DNA of 64,000 nt from Streptomyces sp. NBC_01276 (GTDB taxonomy: Bacteria > Actinomycetota > Actinomycetes > Streptomycetales > Streptomycetaceae): assembly GCF_041435355.1 (NCBI RefSeq), contig NZ_CP108442.1, positions 1,302,001-1,366,000 on the forward strand, in the 5' to 3' direction. Positions 7,461-18,570 of this stretch are shown here, in pieces. Position numbers and translations under genes: made by a program. Positions within the stretch are counted from its first letter, which is position 1. Every line of letters begins with the position of its first letter. The notes below the pieces were generated by a model, which saw only the letters and a program-made list of their open reading frames with translations, was not told the origin of the DNA and did not search any database.

Positions 7461-9275
7461 ATGGACCTTCCGTCCACGTCCAGTCAGTCCACCCCGTCCA
7501 GCAGTCCGCGCACCGTCGCCGTCGTCGGCCTCGGCACGATGGGCACCGGCATCGCCGAGGTCCTCGCCCGGGCCGGCCGCGAGGTCATCGGCATCGACGT
7601 CAGCGAGGCCGCCGCCCGCCGGGCCACCGCCTCCCTCGCCGCCGCCACGGCCCGCTCCGTCGCCAAGGAGCGCCTCACCGAGCAGGAGCGCGAGGGGGTC
7701 CTGGCCCGCTTCCGCACCTTCACCGACCTCGGCGCCGCGGCCGACGCCGACCTCGTCATCGAGGTGGTCCCGGAGGACTACGAGCTCAAGCACCGCCTCT
7801 TCGACGAGCTCGACGCGATCGTGCGCCCCGACACGATCCTGGCCACCGGCACCAACGCCCTGTCGGTGACCCGGCTCGCCGCCGAGTCGCTGCGCCCCGA
7901 GCGGGTGCTCGGCCTGCACTTCTTCAACCCGGCCCCGGCGATGAAGCTCGTGGAGATCGTCTCCTGCGTGCTGACCGCGCCGCCCGCCGTCGAGGCGGTC
8001 ACCGAGCTGGCCCGCGAGCTGGGCAAGCAGCCCGTCGCGGTCGGCGACCGGCCCGGTTTCGTCGCCGACGGCCTGCTCTTCGGCTACCTCAACCAGGCCG
8101 CCGCCATGTACGAGGCGAAGTACGCCTCCCGCGAGGACATCGACGCGGCGATGCGGCTGGGCTGCGGGCTGCCGATGGGGCCCCTGGCGCTCCTCGACCT
8201 GATCGGCGTGGACACCGCGCGCACCGTGCTGGAGGCCATGTACGCCTCCTCCGGCGACCGGCTGCACGCCCCGGCCCCGATCCTCGGCCACCTCGCCGAG
8301 GCCGGACTGACCGGCCAGAAGTCGGGCCGCGGGTTCTACACCTACGAGGCACCGGGCAGCGCGGTGGTCGTCCGCGACCTGCAGACCCCGCTGGACGGGT
8401 CCCTGCTGGGCACGGGCCGTCCGGTCTCCTCGGTGGGCGTGGCCGGCTCGGGGACCATGGCGAGCGGCATCGCCCAGGTCTTCGCGCAGGCCGGCTACGA
8501 CGTGGTGCTGGCGGCCCGCAGCCAGGAGAAGGCCGAGGCCGCGAAGGCCGCGATCGGGAAGTCCTTGGGCCGTGCGGTGTCCAAGGGCCGCCTGACCGAG
8601 GAGGCCGCCGCGCAGACCCTCGGCCGGATCACCCCGGCCGGTTCGCTGGAGGCCTTCGCCGAGGTGGACCTGGCGGTGGAGGCCGTCGCCGAGGACCTGG
8701 CCGTCAAGCAGGAGCTCTTCGCGGGCCTGGACAAGGTGTGCAAGCCGGGCGCGGTCCTGGCCACCACCACCTCCTCGCTCCCGGTGATCGCCGTCGCGCG
8801 GGCCACGGCGCGTCCCCAGGACGTGATCGGCATGCACTTCTTCAACCCGGCCCCGGCCATGAAGCTGGTCGAGGTGGTCCGGACCGTCCTGACGGCCGAC
8901 GACGTGCACGCCACCGTCCGCGAGGTCTGCGCGAAGGTGCGCAAGCACCCGGTGGACTGCGGGGACCGGGCGGGCTTCATCGTGAACGCGCTGCTGTTCC
9001 CGTACCTGAACAACGCGATCAAGATGGTCGAGCAGCACTACGCCGGCATCGACGACATCGACGCCGCGATGAAGCTGGGCGGCGGGTACCCGATGGGGCC
9101 CTTCGAGCTGCTCGACGTCGTCGGCCTGGACGTGTCGCTCGCCATCGAGAAGGTCCTCCACCAGGAGTTCCGCGACCCCGGCCTGGCCCCCTCCCCGCTG
9201 CTGGAGCACCTGGTCGCGGCGGGCTGCCTGGGCCGGAAGACGGGCCGCGGATTCCGTGAGTACGCCCGCCGGTAA
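7461..9275 (+). CDS. 3-hydroxyacyl-CoA dehydrogenase, two tandem modules
   Basis: This 604-residue protein contains two full copies of the NAD-dependent 3-hydroxyacyl-CoA dehydrogenase unit, where typical single-module enzymes have about 280-300 residues. Module 1 (about 17-300) has VVGLGTMGTGIAE and GLHFFNPAPAMKLVE. Module 2 (about 325-600) has VAGSGTMASGIAQV and GMHFFNPAPAMKLVE. Both keep the dinucleotide loop, the catalytic His and a C-terminal dimerisation domain ending in GRKTGRGF or GQKSGRGF. It should oxidise (S)-3-hydroxyacyl-CoA, such as 3-hydroxybutyryl-CoA, or work in reverse to supply crotonyl-CoA for ccr downstream. GGAG precedes the ATG. The flanking TetR gene and shared operator imply co-regulation with the ethylmalonyl-CoA genes. 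Confidence 0.92.
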   Translation: MDLPSTSSQSTPSSSPRTVAVVGLGTMGTGIAEVLARAGREVIGIDVSEAAARRATASLAAATARSVAKERLTEQEREGVLARFRTFTDLGAAADADLVIEVVPEDYELKHRLFDELDAIVRPDTILATGTNALSVTRLAAESLRPERVLGLHFFNPAPAMKLVEIVSCVLTAPPAVEAVTELARELGKQPVAVGDRPGFVADGLLFGYLNQAAAMYEAKYASREDIDAAMRLGCGLPMGPLALLDLIGVDTARTVLEAMYASSGDRLHAPAPILGHLAEAGLTGQKSGRGFYTYEAPGSAVVVRDLQTPLDGSLLGTGRPVSSVGVAGSGTMASGIAQVFAQAGYDVVLAARSQEKAEAAKAAIGKSLGRAVSKGRLTEEAAAQTLGRITPAGSLEAFAEVDLAVEAVAEDLAVKQELFAGLDKVCKPGAVLATTTSSLPVIAVARATARPQDVIGMHFFNPAPAMKLVEVVRTVLTADDVHATVREVCAKVRKHPVDCGDRAGFIVNALLFPYLNNAIKMVEQHYAGIDDIDAAMKLGGGYPMGPFELLDVVGLDVSLAIEKVLHQEFRDPGLAPSPLLEHLVAAGCLGRKTGRGFREYARR

Positions 9276-9453
9276 GGGGACTCCCCCCGATCCGGCGGTC
9301 CACGAGCAGGATGCGTGGGGAGGGCTGCTCGGGTCCGCCGGACCCTCACGGCGGACGAACCCTCCCGGGCCCAGTGCGGGCCCTCCCCCGCATCCACCCC
9401 TGTCCGACCCCCCACAGGCGCGCTCGCCCGCGCGAATGAAGTACTTTCGCTCT

Positions 9454-10275
9454 ATGTCCCAGCCCGCCAAGACCTCACCCCGCGCCTCCTCGGCCTCCGA
9501 CGCCCCGGAGAGCGCGGCCGGCACGCGGGCCGCCGCCCAGCGGCTCAAGATGCGCCGCGAGCTCGCCGCGGCCGCCATGGAGCTCTTCGCGACGAAGGGG
9601 TACGAGGCCACCACGGTCGACGAGATCGCCGCGACCGCCGGGGTGGCCCGCCGGACCTTCTTCCGGCACTTCCGCTCCAAGGAAGAGGCGATCTTCCCGG
9701 ACCACGACGACACCCTGATCCGTGCCGAGGCGGTCCTGGACGTGGCCCCGGCGCACGAGCACCCGCTCGACACGGTGTGCCGGGGGATCAAGGAAGTCAT
9801 GAAGATGTACGCCGCCTCGCCGGCGGTGTCGGTGGAGCGCTACCGGCTGACCCGCGAGGTGCCGGCGCTGCGGGAGCGGGAGATCGCCTCGGTGGCCCGG
9901 TACGAGCGGCTGTTCACGCGCTACCTGCTGGCCCACTTCGACGAGCAGGACCACCACGACGGCAACGACGATCCGCTGCTGGCCGAGGTGGCCGCCTCGG
10001 CGGTGGTCACCGCCCACAACCACGTGCTGCGGCGCTGGCTGCGGGCCGGCGGGCAGGGGGACGTGGAGGCGCAGCTGGACCACGCCTTCTCGATCGTCCG
10101 CAAGACCTTCGGCTCCGGGATCGGCGCGGGCCGCACGGCCGTCGCGGGCGCCCCGGACCCGGCTCCGCAGGCGGCCGTCCGCACCGAGGGCGAGGTGCTG
10201 GTCGCGGTGGCCCGGACCGACGCTCCGCTCGACGAGGTCATGAGGACCATCGAAGAGGCACTCAGGAACAAGTAG
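9454..10275 (+). CDS. TetR-family transcriptional regulator
   Basis: The 273-residue product has an N-terminal TetR helix-turn-helix at about residues 30-80: RRELAAAAMELFATKGYEAT, then VDEIAATAGVARRTFFRHFRSKEE. A helical ligand-binding domain follows, then an unusual C-terminal tail of about 50 residues rich in Ala and Pro. ATG 9454 is preferred over ATG 9436; neither has a good ribosome site. It sits between the dehydrogenase and ccr, close to two copies of TGATCGATCATCG, so it is the likely regulator of ethylmalonyl-CoA flux, perhaps sensing an acyl-CoA. Ligand and sign of control are not shown by the sequence. Confidence 0.9.
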   Translation: MSQPAKTSPRASSASDAPESAAGTRAAAQRLKMRRELAAAAMELFATKGYEATTVDEIAATAGVARRTFFRHFRSKEEAIFPDHDDTLIRAEAVLDVAPAHEHPLDTVCRGIKEVMKMYAASPAVSVERYRLTREVPALREREIASVARYERLFTRYLLAHFDEQDHHDGNDDPLLAEVAASAVVTAHNHVLRRWLRAGGQGDVEAQLDHAFSIVRKTFGSGIGAGRTAVAGAPDPAPQAAVRTEGEVLVAVARTDAPLDEVMRTIEEALRNK

Positions 10276-10288
10276 TCACGCTCGTCAC

Positions 10289-10319
10289 AGTGGCCGCTCC
10301 CGATTCGGGGGCGGCCACT
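10289..10319 (+). terminator. Strong intrinsic terminator after the TetR gene
   Basis: AGTGGCCGC at 10289-10297 pairs with GCGGCCACT at 10311-10319. The inner CCCG/CGGG extends the stem to about 14 bp with an ATT loop and one G-T pair. TTTCGTTTGT follows, giving one of the few canonical U-rich terminators in the window. It separates tetR from ccr. Confidence 0.85.
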
Positions 10320-10664
10320 TTCGTTTGTCCGGGTTGCCCCTACTCGCCGGTAACTCTGATCGATCATCGCTCATCTGCGCAGGTCAATAGGCAAATGAGA
10401 GAAAGTTTTGGCACGCGGTGCCTTGCTGAGTGACACGGGGTGCCATACGTTGAATCTCGTCCGGATGTCCCCGCGGCCCACGCCCACTCGGCACGGAACG
10501 CGCCCCGGATGCCTGCGTCACCAGGCCCCGCGCACCTCACCACGGGTGCGCCAGCACCACCGCTCCGCCGGACCGACGGCACTCGCAGCACCCCCACCCG
10601 CTCCCACGCACGCAACGCGTATCCCTCAGCGCACCCTCATCAGCGCTCAGCCGGAGGCAATACC
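10320..10664 (+). promoter_or_regulatory. ccr leader with second operator copy
   Basis: TGATCGATCATCG at 10357-10369 repeats the dehydrogenase-leader motif; the right half after it (CTCATC) is a degenerate version of the palindrome. The next 50 bp are unusually A/T-rich for this genome (GTCAATAGGCAAATGAGAGA), as expected for a promoter. A small inverted repeat GGCAC-GCG-GTGCC lies at 10410-10422. The ribosome site GGAGG is at 10653-10657, seven bases before the GTG of ccr. Confidence 0.6.
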
Positions 10665-12002
10665 GTGAAGGACATCCTGGACGCGATCCAGTCGCAGGCC
10701 GCTACGGCCGCCGACTTCGCGGCCCTGCCGCTCCCCGACTCGTACCGCGCGATCACCGTGCACAAGGACGAGGCGGAGATGTTCGCCGGGCTCACCACCC
10801 GCGAGAAGGACCCCCGCAAGTCCCTGCACCTCGACCAGGTCCCGGTCCCCGAACTCGGGCCGGGCGAGGCCCTGGTCGCCGTCATGGCCTCCTCGGTCAA
10901 CTACAACTCCGTGTGGACCTCGATCTTCGAGCCGGTGTCCACCTTCAGCTTCCTGGAGCGCTACGGGCGCCTCTCGGAGCTCACCAAGCGCCACGACCTC
11001 CCGTACCACGTCATCGGCTCCGACCTCGCGGGCGTCGTGCTGCGCACCGGTCCCGGCGTCAACGCCTGGAAGCCGGGCGACGAGGTCGTCGCGCACTGCC
11101 TCTCGGTCGAGCTGGAGTCCTCGGACGGCCACAACGACACGATGCTCGACCCCGAGCAGCGCATCTGGGGCTTCGAGACCAACTTCGGCGGCCTCGCCGA
11201 GATCGCCCTGGTCAAGTCGAACCAGCTGATGCCCAAGCCGGACCACCTCAGCTGGGAGGAGGCCGCGTCCCCGGGCCTGGTCAACTCGACCGCGTACCGC
11301 CAGCTGGTCTCCCGCAACGGCGCCGGGATGAAGCAGGGCGACAACGTCCTGATCTGGGGCGCCAGCGGCGGCCTCGGCTCCTACGCCACCCAGTTCGCGC
11401 TGGCCGGCGGTGCCAACCCGATCTGCGTCGTCTCCTCCCCCGAGAAGGCCGACATCTGCCGCGCCATGGGCGCCACGGCGGTCATCGACCGCAACGCCGA
11501 GGGCTACAGGTTCTGGAAGGACGAGCACACCCAGGACCCCAAGGAGTGGAAGCGCTTCGGCAAGCGCATCCGCGAGCTGACCGGCGGCGAGGACATCGAC
11601 ATCGTCTTCGAGCACCCCGGCCGCGAGACCTTCGGCGCGAGCGTCTACGTCACCCGCAAGGGCGGCACCATCACCACCTGCGCCTCCACCTCCGGCTACA
11701 TGCACGAGTACGACAACCGCTACCTGTGGATGTCCCTCAAGAAGATCGTCGGCTCGCACTTCGCCAACTACCGCGAAGCCTGGGAAGCCAACCGCCTGGT
11801 CGCCAAGGGCAAGATCCACCCCACCCTCTCCAAGGTCTACTCCCTGGAAGACACCGGGCAGGCCGCCTACGACGTCCACCGCAACCTCCACCAGGGCAAG
11901 GTCGGCGTCCTCGCCCTCGCCCCGCAAGAGGGCCTCGGCATCCGCGACCACGAGCTGCGCGCGCAGCACCTCGACGCGATCAACCGCTTCCGCAACGTCT
12001 GA
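10665..12002 (+). CDS. ccr: Crotonyl-CoA carboxylase/reductase
   Basis: The 445-residue enzyme reductively carboxylates crotonyl-CoA with CO2 and NADPH to (2S)-ethylmalonyl-CoA, the entry step of the ethylmalonyl-CoA pathway and a source of polyketide extender units. It is an MDR-type protein beginning with KDILDAIQSQ. Other landmarks are MASSVNYNSVWTSIFEPVSTF, VIGSDLAGVVLRTGPGV, the nucleotide-binding IWGASGGLGSYATQFALAGG and GSHFANYREAWEANR, all characteristic of Ccr. Length matches Streptomyces Ccr. GTG 10665 is chosen for its GGAGG site; the open frame runs further upstream through the leader. It starts the ccr-meaA-mcl-mch-mcd series with a 31-bp gap before meaA. Confidence 0.96.
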   Translation: MKDILDAIQSQAATAADFAALPLPDSYRAITVHKDEAEMFAGLTTREKDPRKSLHLDQVPVPELGPGEALVAVMASSVNYNSVWTSIFEPVSTFSFLERYGRLSELTKRHDLPYHVIGSDLAGVVLRTGPGVNAWKPGDEVVAHCLSVELESSDGHNDTMLDPEQRIWGFETNFGGLAEIALVKSNQLMPKPDHLSWEEAASPGLVNSTAYRQLVSRNGAGMKQGDNVLIWGASGGLGSYATQFALAGGANPICVVSSPEKADICRAMGATAVIDRNAEGYRFWKDEHTQDPKEWKRFGKRIRELTGGEDIDIVFEHPGRETFGASVYVTRKGGTITTCASTSGYMHEYDNRYLWMSLKKIVGSHFANYREAWEANRLVAKGKIHPTLSKVYSLEDTGQAAYDVHRNLHQGKVGVLALAPQEGLGIRDHELRAQHLDAINRFRNV

Positions 12003-12033
12003 GTCCGCTCAAAGGCCATAAGGATCGCCTGAG

Positions 12034-14081
<2,048 letters not shown>

Positions 14082-14085
<4 letters not shown>

Positions 14086-15056
14086 CCACGCCCACGTCTC
14101 CCGTGAACCGGCTGCGGCCGCGCCGTTCCTGCCTCGCGGTGCCGGGCTCGAACCCGCGGTTCCTGGAGAAGGCCCAGGGCCTGCCCGCCGACCAGGTCTT
14201 CCTCGACCTGGAGGACGCCTGCGCCCCGCTCGCCAAGGAAGGCGCCCGCCACACGATCGTGGACGCGCTGAACAACGGCGACTGGACCGGCAAGACCCGT
14301 GTGGTGCGCGTCAACGACTGGACCACCCACTGGACGTACCGTGACGTCATCACCGTCGTCGAGGGCGCCGGCCAGAACCTCGACTGCATCATGCTGCCGA
14401 AGGTCCAGGACGCCCAGCAGGTCGTGGCGCTCGACCTGCTGCTGACGCAGATCGAGAAGACGATGGGCTTCGAGGTCGGCAAGATCGGCATCGAGGCGCA
14501 GATCGAGAACGCCAAGGGCCTGGTGAACGTCGACGCGATCGCCGGCGCCTCGCCGCGGCTGGAGACCATCATCTTCGGCCCGGCCGACTTCATGGCCTCG
14601 ATCAACATGAAGTCCCTGGTCGTGGGCATGCAGCCGCCCGGCTACCCGGCGGACGCCTACCACTACATCCTGATGCGGATCCTGATGGCGGCCCGCATGC
14701 ACAACCTCCAGGCGATCGACGGCCCCTTCCTGCAGATCCGCGACGTGGACGCCTACCGCGAGGTGGCCGGCCGCGCCGCCGCCCTGGGCTTCGACGGCAA
14801 GTGGGTCCTGCACCCCGGCCAGGTCGACGCCGCCAACGAGGTCTTCTCCCCCTCCCAGGAGGACTACGACCACTCCGAGCTGATCCTCGACGCGTACGAC
14901 TGGTGCACCTCCGAGGCGGGCGGCAAGAAGGGCTCCGCGATGCTCGGCGACGAGATGATCGACGAGGCCAGCCGCAAGATGGCCCTGGTCATCGCCGGCA
15001 AGGGCCGGGCCGCCGGCATGCAGCGCACCAGCAAGTTCGAGATCCCGGAGGCCTGA
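14082..15056 (+). CDS. CoA ester lyase, beta-methylmalyl-CoA/malyl-CoA lyase type
   Basis: The 324-residue product belongs to the HpcH/HpaI/CitE-like lyases. It shows RSCLAVPGSNPRFLEKAQG near the N-terminus, DQVFLDLEDACAP (Mg ligand region), KTRVVRVNDW, DCIMLPKVQ, and IGIEAQIENAKG. In the ethylmalonyl-CoA pathway this enzyme cleaves beta-methylmalyl-CoA into propionyl-CoA and glyoxylate; a malyl-CoA function is also possible. Translational coupling is expected from the four-base ATGA overlap with meaA, and mch follows after five bases. The pathway role is inferred from the neighbours, the family from the motifs. Confidence 0.92.
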
Positions 15057-15061
15057 TCCCG

Positions 15062-15574
15062 ATGCAGTTCGGACGCACCTACGAAGAGTTCGAGGTCGGC
15101 GCGGTCTACAAGCACTGGCCAGGAAAGACGGTCACGGAGTACGACGACCACCTCTTCTGCCTGCTGACCATGAACCACCACCCGCTGCACATGGACAGCA
15201 ACTACGCCGAGAACACCACGGACTTCGGCAAGAACGTGGTCGTCGGCAACTACATCTACTCCCTGCTGCTGGGCATGTCCGTGCCGGACGTCTCCGGGAA
15301 GGCCATCGCCAACCTGGAGATCGAGTCCCTGCGGCACGTGGCGCCGACCTTCCACGGCGACACGATCTACGGCGAGACCACGGTCCTCGACAAGACCCCG
15401 TCGAAGTCGAAGAACGACCGCGGGATCGTCTACGTCGAGACCAAGGGCTACAAGCAGGACGGCACCCTCGTCTGCGTCTTCCGGCGCAAGGTGATGGTCC
15501 CGACCGAGACGTACATCAAGGAGCGCGGCGGCGAGCAGCCCGGCCGCCCGCAGCTGAAGGAACAGGGGAAGTAG
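15062..15574 (+). CDS. MaoC-type mesaconyl-CoA hydratase
   Basis: This 170-residue hot-dog protein begins MQFGRTYEEFEVGAVYKHWPGKTVTEYDDH. It contains the MaoC-like hydratase region LTMNHHPLHMDSNYAE, with the catalytic-type Asp/His pattern, and VVVGNYIYSLLLGM. It should hydrate mesaconyl-CoA to beta-methylmalyl-CoA, between mcd and the lyase in the pathway. The ATG at 15062 lies five bases after the lyase stop. The larger two-domain mesaconyl-CoA hydratases of proteobacteria are about twice as long, so this is the compact actinobacterial form. A downstream gap of only two bases links it to mcd. Confidence 0.9.
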   Translation: MQFGRTYEEFEVGAVYKHWPGKTVTEYDDHLFCLLTMNHHPLHMDSNYAENTTDFGKNVVVGNYIYSLLLGMSVPDVSGKAIANLEIESLRHVAPTFHGDTIYGETTVLDKTPSKSKNDRGIVYVETKGYKQDGTLVCVFRRKVMVPTETYIKERGGEQPGRPQLKEQGK

Positions 15575-15576
15575 CC

Positions 15577-16782
15577 ATGGCCCGACTCGCCCAGACCGCC
15601 GGGCTCACGGACGTCCAGCGGGAGATCCTGAAGACGGTCCGCGAGTTCGTCGACAAGGAGATCATCCCGGTCGCGACCGAGCTGGAGCACCGCGACGAGT
15701 ACCCGCAGCAGATCGTCGACGGTCTCAAGGAGCTCGGCCTGTTCGGCCTGATGATCCCCGAGGAGTACGGCGGCCTGGGTGAGTCGTTGCTCACCTACGC
15801 GCTGTGCGTCGAGGAGATAGCGCGGGGCTGGATGTCCGTCTCGGGCATCATCAACACCCACTTCATCGTGGCGTACATGCTCAAGCAGCACGGCACGCAG
15901 GAGCAGAAGGACCACTTCCTCCCGCGGATGGCGCTGGGCGAGGTCCGGGGCGCGTTCTCGATGTCCGAGCCGGGTCTGGGCTCGGACGTGTCGGCCATCA
16001 CGTCCAAGGCGGTGAAGGACGGCGACGAGTACGTCCTGAACGGCCAGAAGATGTGGCTGACGAACGGCGGCACGTCCACGCTGGTGGCCGTCCTGGTCCG
16101 GAGTGACGAAGGACACCCCGAGGGCACCGCGCCCCACAAGTCGATGACCACCTTCCTCGTGGAGAAGGAGCCGGGCTTCGGAGAGGTCCGTCCGGGCCTG
16201 ACGATTCCGGGCAAGATCGACAAGATGGGCTACAAGGGCGTCGACACGACCGAGCTCATCATGGACGGACTGCGCATTCCGGCCAATCGCGTCCTCGGCG
16301 GCCAGACGGGCCGAGGGTTTTACCAAATGATGGACGGGGTCGAGGTCGGCCGCGTCAACGTGGCGGCCCGTGGCTGCGGCGTCGCTCAGCGTGCGTTCGA
16401 GCTGGGTGTCTCCTATGCCCAGCAACGTCACACTTTCGGCAAGGCGATCGCCGAGCACCAGGCCATCCAGTTCAAGCTGGCCGAGATGGCTACCAAGGTC
16501 GAAGCCGCCCATGCCATGATGGTCAATGCAGCACGCAAAAAGGACTCCGGGGAACGAAACGACCTCGAAGCCGGGATGGCGAAGTACCTCGCCTCCGAAT
16601 ACTGCAAGGAGGTCGTGGAGGATGCCTTCCGCATCCACGGCGGCTACGGATTCTCGAAGGAGTACGAGATCGAGCGCCTCTACCGCGAGGCGCCGATGCT
16701 GCTGATCGGCGAAGGTACCGCCGAGATCCAGAAAATGATCATCGGGCGACGCCTGCTTGAGGAGTACCGGACCCAGGGCTGA
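15577..16782 (+). CDS. Acyl-CoA dehydrogenase, probable (2S)-methylsuccinyl-CoA dehydrogenase
   Basis: This 401-residue flavoprotein has the acyl-CoA dehydrogenase signatures AFSMSEPGLGSDVSAI (FAD/substrate), WLTNGGTSTLVAVLV, and QRHTFGKAIAEHQAIQFKLAEM. The presumed catalytic base is E379 in IGEGTAEIQKM. Its place at the end of ccr-meaA-mcl-mch strongly suggests oxidation of methylsuccinyl-CoA to mesaconyl-CoA, using electron-transferring flavoprotein. It lacks the N-terminal extension seen in some proteobacterial methylsuccinyl-CoA dehydrogenases. From about 16500 codon use becomes slightly less GC-biased (GCACGCAAAAAG), but the frame remains intact. A hairpin closes the operon at 16794-16820. 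Confidence 0.9.
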   Translation: MARLAQTAGLTDVQREILKTVREFVDKEIIPVATELEHRDEYPQQIVDGLKELGLFGLMIPEEYGGLGESLLTYALCVEEIARGWMSVSGIINTHFIVAYMLKQHGTQEQKDHFLPRMALGEVRGAFSMSEPGLGSDVSAITSKAVKDGDEYVLNGQKMWLTNGGTSTLVAVLVRSDEGHPEGTAPHKSMTTFLVEKEPGFGEVRPGLTIPGKIDKMGYKGVDTTELIMDGLRIPANRVLGGQTGRGFYQMMDGVEVGRVNVAARGCGVAQRAFELGVSYAQQRHTFGKAIAEHQAIQFKLAEMATKVEAAHAMMVNAARKKDSGERNDLEAGMAKYLASEYCKEVVEDAFRIHGGYGFSKEYEIERLYREAPMLLIGEGTAEIQKMIIGRRLLEEYRTQG

Positions 16783-16793
16783 AAGTCCCTTTT

Positions 16794-16820
16794 GCGGTGA
16801 ATCGCCCAGCGATTCACCGC
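16794..16820 (+). terminator. Hairpin ending the ethylmalonyl-CoA operon
   Basis: GCGGTGAATCG at 16794-16804 and CGATTCACCGC at 16810-16820 form a perfect 11-bp stem with a 5-nt CCCAG loop, 11 bases after the mcd stop. No T tract follows on the plus strand, while TTTT precedes it. Confidence 0.65.
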
Positions 16821-16968
16821 GAAAGAGTCACTAGCAGTCACGGGTCGGGGGTCATCGACTCGGCTTCTGGCTTGCCCAGTTGTTGCGCGCAACCGATAGC
16901 ATTCCAGTAAAGCCGCCGTCCCGTCCCCCCGTTTGCGGCGCGGCAATCACCCGCTACGAAGGTCATCC

Positions 16969-17625
16969 ATGCCCCACAGCCAAACCTCTGCACCTCGCGT
17001 CGGCCTCCTCGGTGGACGTCTCGCACGCGGAGCATCGCCGTGGCTTCTGCCGACCGTCGCCACCGCGGCCCTCAGCCTCACCCGGGCGCGCAAGTCCGGA
17101 CGCTGGGCCGCGGCGGCCGTGCCCGCCACCGCGCTCGCGGCGGGCATGCTGTGGTTCTTCCGCGACCCCGAGCGTGAGATCACCGAGGGCCGCGTCATCT
17201 CGCCCGCCGACGGTGTGGTGCAGAGCATCATGCCGTGGAAGGACGGGCGCACTCGCGTCGCGATCTTCATGAGCCCGCTGAACGTCCACGTCAACCGCGC
17301 GCCCCTCGCGGGCACGGTGACGTCCGTGGAGCACATCCCCGGCGGGTTCGTCCCGGCGTTCAACAAGGAGAGCGAAAACAACGAGCGCGTCGTCTGGCAC
17401 TTCGACACCGAGCTCGGCGACATCGAGATGGTGCAGATCGCCGGCGCCGTCGCGCGTCGCATCGTCCCGTACCTGCCGGCCGGCACCAAGGTGGAGCAGG
17501 GCGAACGCATCGGTCTGATCCGCTTCGGCTCGCGCGTCGACATCTACCTCCCCGAGGGTGTCGAGGTCGCGGTCGAGGTCGGTCAGGCCACCACCGCGGG
17601 GGTGACCCGAATTGACCGTGACTGA
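16969..17625 (+). CDS. psd: Phosphatidylserine decarboxylase
   Basis: The 218-residue proenzyme converts phosphatidylserine to phosphatidylethanolamine at the membrane. It is of the short Psd type: a hydrophobic region with ALAAGMLWFFRDPERE, VISPADGVVQSI, the conserved FMSPLNVHVNRAPLAG, and a C-terminal LIRFGSRVDIYLP, where the self-cleaving GS pair creates the pyruvoyl group from the Ser. ATG 16969 with GAAGG upstream gives the usual length; an in-frame start at 16933 is less likely. It overlaps the pssA gene, forming a compact phosphatidylethanolamine synthesis operon. Confidence 0.95.
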   Translation: MPHSQTSAPRVGLLGGRLARGASPWLLPTVATAALSLTRARKSGRWAAAAVPATALAAGMLWFFRDPEREITEGRVISPADGVVQSIMPWKDGRTRVAIFMSPLNVHVNRAPLAGTVTSVEHIPGGFVPAFNKESENNERVVWHFDTELGDIEMVQIAGAVARRIVPYLPAGTKVEQGERIGLIRFGSRVDIYLPEGVEVAVEVGQATTAGVTRIDRD

Positions 17626-18472
17626 CCCTGAGACCCCTGCCACCGGCTGGGTTCCCGAGCGCGCCGAGGAGGAGTCCGCCGAAGACGACATGCCGCTCTC
17701 GCTGCGGCTGTCGATAGCGGACACCCTCACCCTCGGTAACGCGACCTGCGGATTCATGGCGGTGTACTTCACCACCACCGGAATCCTCATCCCGCACCTC
17801 ACCGGCAGCGGCGAGTCGGGCATGGCCCGGCACAGCGCGGCGACCGCGGTGATACTGATGCTCCTCGCGGCGGTCTTCGACCTCTTCGACGGCATCGTCG
17901 CCCGGAAGCTGCGCAGCTCGCCGATGGGCGCGGAGCTCGACAACCTGTCCGACCTGATCAGCTTCGGTCTGGCGCCGGCGTACTTCGTGCTCGTCTACGG
18001 CATGGTCGCCGACGACGCGCACCAGAAGATGTCGGCACTGGCGGCGATCGTGGTGCTGCTGGCGGTGGTCCTGCGGCTGGCGAGATTCAGCTGCGTGACC
18101 ATGAAGGACGGCATGTTCCAGGGCATGCCCAGCCCCTTCGGCGCCCTGACGGTCGTCTCGATCGTGCTGCTGGAGCTGCCGTTCGTGCCGACGCTGCTGG
18201 CGATCATCGGGGTGGCCTGGCTGATGGTGAGCCGGGTCGAGTACCCCAAGCCGCGGGGTGTCCTCGCGGCGGCGATGCTCAGCTGGATCGTCGGTGCCAT
18301 GGGGCTGCTGGCCGCCTGGGCGTTCGACGCCCCGGGTGGGCAGCTCCTGCTCCAGACGGGCTGCGCGCTGCAGATCGCTCTGGCGGCGACCATTCCGCTG
18401 TTCGCGACGACCCGTCGCGCGAACACGTTCCGCCACAACCGGCGGGAGGCGCGGGCGGCGCAGCTGCCGTAA
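17612..18472 (+). CDS. pssA: CDP-diacylglycerol-serine O-phosphatidyltransferase
   Basis: The 286-residue membrane enzyme joins CDP-diacylglycerol and serine to make phosphatidylserine, the substrate of Psd encoded just upstream. The CDP-alcohol phosphotransferase motif D-x2-D-G-x2-A-R-x8-G-x3-D-x3-D is complete in DLFDGIVARK followed by GAELDNLSD. Several hydrophobic segments follow, including AIVVLLAVVLRLARF and VVSIVLLELPFVPTLLAIIG. The TTG at 17612 sits seven bases after a GGTGA ribosome site and overlaps psd by 14 bp; GTG 17618 is an alternative start. A strong hairpin follows its stop. Confidence 0.95.
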   Translation: MTVTDPETPATGWVPERAEEESAEDDMPLSLRLSIADTLTLGNATCGFMAVYFTTTGILIPHLTGSGESGMARHSAATAVILMLLAAVFDLFDGIVARKLRSSPMGAELDNLSDLISFGLAPAYFVLVYGMVADDAHQKMSALAAIVVLLAVVLRLARFSCVTMKDGMFQGMPSPFGALTVVSIVLLELPFVPTLLAIIGVAWLMVSRVEYPKPRGVLAAAMLSWIVGAMGLLAAWAFDAPGGQLLLQTGCALQIALAATIPLFATTRRANTFRHNRREARAAQLP

Positions 18473-18495
18473 CGCCGCCGCTCGGCCGTGCGCGC

Positions 18496-18529
18496 GAGAC
18501 CCCGGACGCCCTGAGGCGCCCGGGGTCTC
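18496..18529 (+). terminator. Terminator after pssA
   Basis: GAGACCCCGG (18496-18505) pairs with CCGGGGTCTC (18520-18529), with an inner CGCC/GGCG extension around CTGA. TCGTATAT follows. It insulates the lipid operon from the caspase-kinase gene. Confidence 0.8.
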
Positions 18530-18570
18530 CTCGTATATGCGTCCCCACGGATTGCCCCGCTCCACAGGGT

